Shown here piece after piece: positions 60,484-64,000 of a DNA stretch of 64,000 nt. Position 1 is the stretch's first letter; each line of letters starts with the position of its first letter. The stretch is taken from contig NZ_VSSO01000001.1 of NCBI RefSeq assembly GCF_008312885.1, forward strand, positions 496,001 through 560,000. The letters are read 5' to 3'. The stretch is from Lolliginicoccus suaedae (GTDB lineage: Bacteria > Actinomycetota > Actinomycetes > Mycobacteriales > Mycobacteriaceae). The notes beneath the pieces are model-generated. The model saw only the letters and a program-made list of their open reading frames with translations. It did no database searches and had not been told where the DNA came from. The position numbers were made by a program, and so were the translations under genes.

Positions 60484-61617
60484 CTAGGGGCCCCGGCCGA
60501 ACAGCATGCCGTGATAGTCCACATCGCGCGGCGCGAGCCGACCGACCTGCTCGGATACGCGCCGCGTCCCCGCCGCGGAGATCTCGCGATCGCCAGCGCG
60601 GCCGGCGATCTCCTCGAGGCGGGCGTCGAGCAGCTCGCCGTCGGCGCTTCCTGGCATGCGCCCCGCCCGCACGGCTTCGTCGACGTCGAGCAGCGCGGCG
60701 ACGCGGGCGGCGATCTCCCGCCAGATCGGTGCGAGCTGCCGGGTCCGGGCGCGCTGCGCCTCGCGCTCCGTGGCCGTGCTCGCCGCGACGAGCGAGTCCG
60801 TGAGGTCCGCGCGCAGCCGGGCCGCCGCGACGGCATCGATGCTGATCGCGGTCAGCTCGCCGGCCAGATCGAGCTGGGCGCGCAGCGGCGCCATCGTCGC
60901 AGATAGCCACGCGCCGGAGCTGCTGATGCCCGCGCATGCCACACCGGCGAGGTGCATCAGCACTTCTGACTCGTCGGCGAATCGCCGATCGTCGTGCTCG
61001 TCGATGTCGAGGCGATCCCGGATGGCGCGGGCGAGTGGTTCCCAGCGGCTCGCCTGGTCGAGCTTGCGGGCCTGCTGCGCGAGGACGGCCCGGGCTGTCC
61101 GATCCGCGAGCAGCGGGGCGGGTGTCGCGAGCAGCGCATCGAAGATCTCGTCGCGCTGCTCGATGGCGAGATATGTCCCTTCCTTGCGCTCGCGCCGGAC
61201 CTCGCGCACCGACGCGGGGTAGTGACCGCGCGCGAGGGTGAACCGCGCCCGGGCCTCGCGCAGCTGGCGATCGAGGGAGCGTGCCTGGCGCGCGAGGACG
61301 AGCCGCGCGGGGCCGGGCGCCAATGACTCCGCACGCGTGGCGAGAGCGGCATGGAGGTCGCTGGCCTGGCGGAGCCTGGCGAACCCGCCGGCAGAAGGGA
61401 TGCTCGCCCCGGAGCGCAGGCGCTGGATGAACGCCTCGCGGGTCGCTGAGGAGAGGCGCCCGGCCGCGAGGAACAGCGCGGGCCCATCGTCGAGCGAGGG
61501 GATGGACGGGGGCAGCCGTCGGCAGCCGGACCAGGCGAGCACCCATCGGGTCGCATCCGGCTCCGGCCCGCGGGGCCCGGGCTCGCGGTGGTAGCACCAT
61601 CCTGGATCGTCGCGCAT
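60484..61617 (-). CDS. helical protein of unknown function
   Basis: A 377-aa protein rich in Ala, Arg, Leu and Asp/Glu, predicted to be mostly helical, with possible coiled coil around residues 85-150 (LARQARSLDRQLREARARF). The opening contains aromatic residues and cysteines (GWCYHREPGP, WSGCRRL). No membrane segment or signal peptide. The ribosome binding site GAGGAG is only 1 nt from ATG 61617, so an internal start such as the GTG near residue 26 is possible. No family is recognised. Convergent with the beta-lactamase-fold gene and divergent from the arylsulfotransferase-like gene. Confidence 0.72.
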   Translation of the reverse strand: MRDDPGWCYHREPGPRGPEPDATRWVLAWSGCRRLPPSIPSLDDGPALFLAAGRLSSATREAFIQRLRSGASIPSAGGFARLRQASDLHAALATRAESLAPGPARLVLARQARSLDRQLREARARFTLARGHYPASVREVRRERKEGTYLAIEQRDEIFDALLATPAPLLADRTARAVLAQQARKLDQASRWEPLARAIRDRLDIDEHDDRRFADESEVLMHLAGVACAGISSSGAWLSATMAPLRAQLDLAGELTAISIDAVAAARLRADLTDSLVAASTATEREAQRARTRQLAPIWREIAARVAALLDVDEAVRAGRMPGSADGELLDARLEEIAGRAGDREISAAGTRRVSEQVGRLAPRDVDYHGMLFGRGP

Positions 61618-61753
61618 GCTCCTCAGTATCCAATGCCGCCACGGTCGCGGCACAGCTGGGGACGAACCGGGCAGGCGCGTGGTGGCGCGCGATCGCTGGG
61701 ATTTTGCCGTAGCGTGGCAGCGAGATTCGTGTTGCGCGAGAGGTGGTAATGCG

Positions 61754-63310
61754 GTGCGGTACCGGGTAGCTCGGGTCGTCGCGGCATGCGCGTCGATGAC
61801 GCTGCTGGCAGGATGCTTCAAGGCTGATGAAGCTCCTGTGTTCCCGGCCACCCTTGATGTGGGCGCGCGCACCTATATCACCGCGCCGCAGCTGCGCCCG
61901 CCCGTGGTCGCGCCGATGCTTCGCATGGATTCCGCTACTCCTGGATCGCTTCTCCTGCCGATCGAGCCGGACAGGAGCCGCATTGATGACAGGGAGAGCG
62001 AGGACGGCGAGGATGGCGCTGACGGTGCGGACATGGCCCAGCCCGGTGCGTTGCTGGCCTCGGGCGAGGGCGATCCCATCTGGTTCCTGCCCGCCCCGGA
62101 TGAGGCGGCCATCCGGGCGCCGGCGGTGCAGCGGCTCGAGGGGCAGCCAGTGCTCACCTACTGGCGCGGCGAGAGCGACGGCACCGAGGGGGAATACGTC
62201 GTGCTCGGCACGAACTACGGCGAGACCCGGATCGTGCAGGCCGGCGACGAGCTGGTGGCGAACCCCCTGGGAATGCGGATCACCCCCGCGGGCACTGCAT
62301 GGCTCGTCGCGACACCCGTCGTCGAGACCGTGATCGATGGCGAGGAGCGGGCAGTACGCACCGCTGTGCTGCAGGAGATCTCCCTGGAGGACAACGAAGT
62401 CTTGTTCCGGTGGGACGCGCTCGATCACATCCCGTCCGCTGATTCCGAGGTTGCTGCTCCCGAGGATCCGACCGAGCCGTGGGATTATCTCGGCATCGCC
62501 GGGCTCGCGCTCGCCGAGGACGGGGATGTGCTGATCACTGGCCACGGCACCGGCGCGATCTACCGGGTCGACCGGGAGTCCGGTGAGCTGGATTGGCGCC
62601 TCGGCGGCAAGGCAAGCGACTTCGTGGTCGAGGCCGACGCGGAGTTCCGCTGGCCCCGCGATGCCCGATTGCTGCCCGATGGGCGCCTGAGCGTGTTCGA
62701 CGGGGCCACTAGGACCCCGCATCGGGGGCTGACCGAGGAAAAGATCGACGAGGCCGAGGAGAACGGCGAGGATCCGATCGCGCCGCCGGCCTCACGGGCT
62801 CTCGTCCTCGACCTCAACGAGGTCGAGCGGACCGCCAGCATCGCGGCAGCGTACTCGCATCCCTTCGGCTGGGCGAGCCCCGGGGCAGGCAGCCATCAGG
62901 TACTGCCCAGTGGCAATAGCCTGGTCACCTGGGGCGAGCAGGGCGCCCTCACCGAGTTCGCGCCGGGCGGGGAGATCGTCCGCCACCTGGTGTTCCCGGC
63001 ATCGATGCGCTCGAGCGGCGCCGAGCTCGTAGAGTGGTCCGGCCTCCCCTTCGTGCCACCCGTCGTCGATGCGCGCGCCGATGACCTTTCCACGCGGGTG
63101 AGCGTCAGCTGGAACGGAGCCACACCGGTCAACCGATGGCGCATCTGGGCGGGCCCGAGCGAGGACGAGCTCGAGGTCGTGCGGACCGTCCCCCGTGACG
63201 GCTTCGAGACCGAAGCAATCATCGACGGCGCCTTCGCAGCGGTCCGTGTCGATGCGCTCGATGTGATCGGCGAGACCATCGGCAGCTCAGCCGTGACGCC
63301 AGTCGACTAG
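61754..63310 (+). CDS. arylsulfotransferase-like lipoprotein
   Basis: A 518-aa exported lipoprotein with lipobox LLAGC (Cys21) after a short basic start. The protein has the layout of arylsulfotransferase (ASST) family beta-propellers: WRGESDGTEGEYVVL, LRWD-like EVLFRWDALDHIPSAD, GTGAIYRVDRESGELDWRLGG, RWPRDARLLPDGRLSVFD and SHQVLPSGNSLVTWGEQG. A C-terminal fibronectin-like domain (about 425-518) follows. GTG 61754 is chosen with AGAGGTGG upstream. It may be a surface sulfotransferase or a non-catalytic propeller; the catalytic His was not verified. Confidence 0.8.
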   Translation: MRYRVARVVAACASMTLLAGCFKADEAPVFPATLDVGARTYITAPQLRPPVVAPMLRMDSATPGSLLLPIEPDRSRIDDRESEDGEDGADGADMAQPGALLASGEGDPIWFLPAPDEAAIRAPAVQRLEGQPVLTYWRGESDGTEGEYVVLGTNYGETRIVQAGDELVANPLGMRITPAGTAWLVATPVVETVIDGEERAVRTAVLQEISLEDNEVLFRWDALDHIPSADSEVAAPEDPTEPWDYLGIAGLALAEDGDVLITGHGTGAIYRVDRESGELDWRLGGKASDFVVEADAEFRWPRDARLLPDGRLSVFDGATRTPHRGLTEEKIDEAEENGEDPIAPPASRALVLDLNEVERTASIAAAYSHPFGWASPGAGSHQVLPSGNSLVTWGEQGALTEFAPGGEIVRHLVFPASMRSSGAELVEWSGLPFVPPVVDARADDLSTRVSVSWNGATPVNRWRIWAGPSEDELEVVRTVPRDGFETEAIIDGAFAAVRVDALDVIGETIGSSAVTPVD

Positions 63311-63321
63311 CTGGAGGCGTC

Positions 63322-64000
63322 TCACGCGGCGTCGCCGGTGTCGATGGGGAGCTCCGCGAGCCGCCATTCGAGCATCCCGTCCTGGAGCCTGCGGGCCGGA
63401 ACGCCTTGCGCGCGGAGCTGGTTCACGGCGTCGTAGGCGAGGACGCAGTAGGCGCCGCGGCAGTAGGCGACGATCTCCTGGTCGGCGGGCAGCTCGGCGA
63501 TGCGTTGCTGGAGGTCGTCGAGGGGGACGGAGAGGGCTCCGGGGATATGGGCTGCCTGGTATTCCTCGGCGGGGCGGACGTCGATGACGGTGATCGCGCC
63601 GGTGGCGGCGAGGGCGAGCAGCTCATCGCGCCGTACCTCTTGCTCGACCGTCGGTGCGCCTGGTTGGAACCTGGAGCGCAGGTAGTCGTCGCGCGCGTGC
63701 CGGACGTCGGGGATGTGATCGGTGGCGACGGTACGCAGCTGCGCGTAGAGGCGCGCGATGTCCATGCCGGCTAGGGCGTAGTGGATGCGGGTGCCGTCCT
63801 TGCGGGTGGTGACGAGTCCGGCTTGCTTGAGCACCTGGAGGTGCGCGGAGGCGGTGCTGAGGCCGAGGGATGCGGCGGTGGCGAGGTGATCGACGCTGCG
63901 TTCGCCCTGGCTGAGCAGATCGAGCAGCTCGAGGCGCTTGCCGTTGCCGAGGGCCTTGCCGACCCGCGCGAGCTGATCGAATAGTTCTGTCTTCTTCCGG
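63322..64000 (-). CDS. ArsR family regulator fused to rhodanese, N-terminus beyond window
   Basis: At least 226 codons are visible, entering from the right edge. The winged helix is seen in LDLLSQGERSVDHLATAASLGLSTASAHLQVLKQAGLV and the wing TRKDGTRIHYAL. The rhodanese domain follows: ITVIDVRPAEEYQAAHIPGALSVPL and the active-site loop VAYCRGAYCVLAYDA, where the first Cys is the persulfide carrier. A sulfur-handling or persulfide-sensing regulator is likely. The start codon lies just outside the window. Confidence 0.93.
   Translation of the reverse strand, partial: RKKTELFDQLARVGKALGNGKRLELLDLLSQGERSVDHLATAASLGLSTASAHLQVLKQAGLVTTRKDGTRIHYALAGMDIARLYAQLRTVATDHIPDVRHARDDYLRSRFQPGAPTVEQEVRRDELLALAATGAITVIDVRPAEEYQAAHIPGALSVPLDDLQQRIAELPADQEIVAYCRGAYCVLAYDAVNQLRAQGVPARRLQDGMLEWRLAELPIDTGDAA

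Overview
The window comes from a high-GC actinobacterium, most likely a mycolic-acid-type member of the Mycobacteriales (Corynebacteriales). Support comes from an MmpL-type RND exporter, a wax ester synthase/diacylglycerol acyltransferase, a DesA3-like desaturase paired with its ferredoxin-type reductase, two F420-type oxidoreductases, a DinB/mycothiol-dependent-isomerase-fold protein, a CobI-CobJ fusion and a CsoR copper regulon. The genus cannot be fixed from the sequence alone. Nearly all of it is chromosomal gene content. I see no rRNA, no complete tRNA, no CRISPR array, no transposase and no phage genes.

Left part (1-17 kb): lipid and hydrocarbon metabolism. A Baeyer-Villiger-type monooxygenase (cut by the window edge) lies behind a coupled pair encoding a receiver/thioredoxin-reductase-like fusion and a cyclic-nucleotide-binding-domain histidine kinase. 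Next come an MpaB-type oxygenase with an acyl-CoA dehydrogenase, and a small SRPBCC/hydrolase/TetR operon. A PucR regulator is divergent from a reductase-desaturase operon. A damaged alkane hydroxylase gene (alkB) is coupled to a SnoaL-like gene and is divergent from padR and a wax ester synthase, with a clear inverted-repeat operator between them.

Middle part (17-42 kb): many small operons. They include a glycine-rich secreted protein, an AHSA1-type SRPBCC/ArsR pair, two dihydrofolate-reductase-fold proteins, an epoxide-hydrolase-like enzyme, a TetR gene coupled to a reductase-hydrolase fusion, rsgA, a PlsC-type acyltransferase, mmpL, and a thioesterase-like gene. A two-gene operon of AAA/STAND-type ATPases stands alone between two AT-richer flanks. 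A membrane/SRPBCC fusion gene carries a one-base frameshift.

Right part (42-64 kb): a copper operon (copZ-copA-csoR) runs directly into cobH-cobIJ of cobalamin synthesis. After it come a DUF457 membrane protein, a DUF427 gene flanked on both sides by a repeated imperfect palindrome, an acyl-CoA dehydrogenase, a metal-less M24 family protein, a five-gene Dpp/Nik-type ABC importer operon, a cold-shock gene, a beta-lactamase-fold lipoprotein, an arylsulfotransferase-like lipoprotein and an ArsR-rhodanese fusion that leaves the window.

Across the window TAG is the commonest stop codon, which is unusual for a high-GC actinobacterium. Several intergenic palindromes can be assigned as operators or terminators. 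The palindrome TATGC-N6-GCATA occurs upstream of at least three genes.
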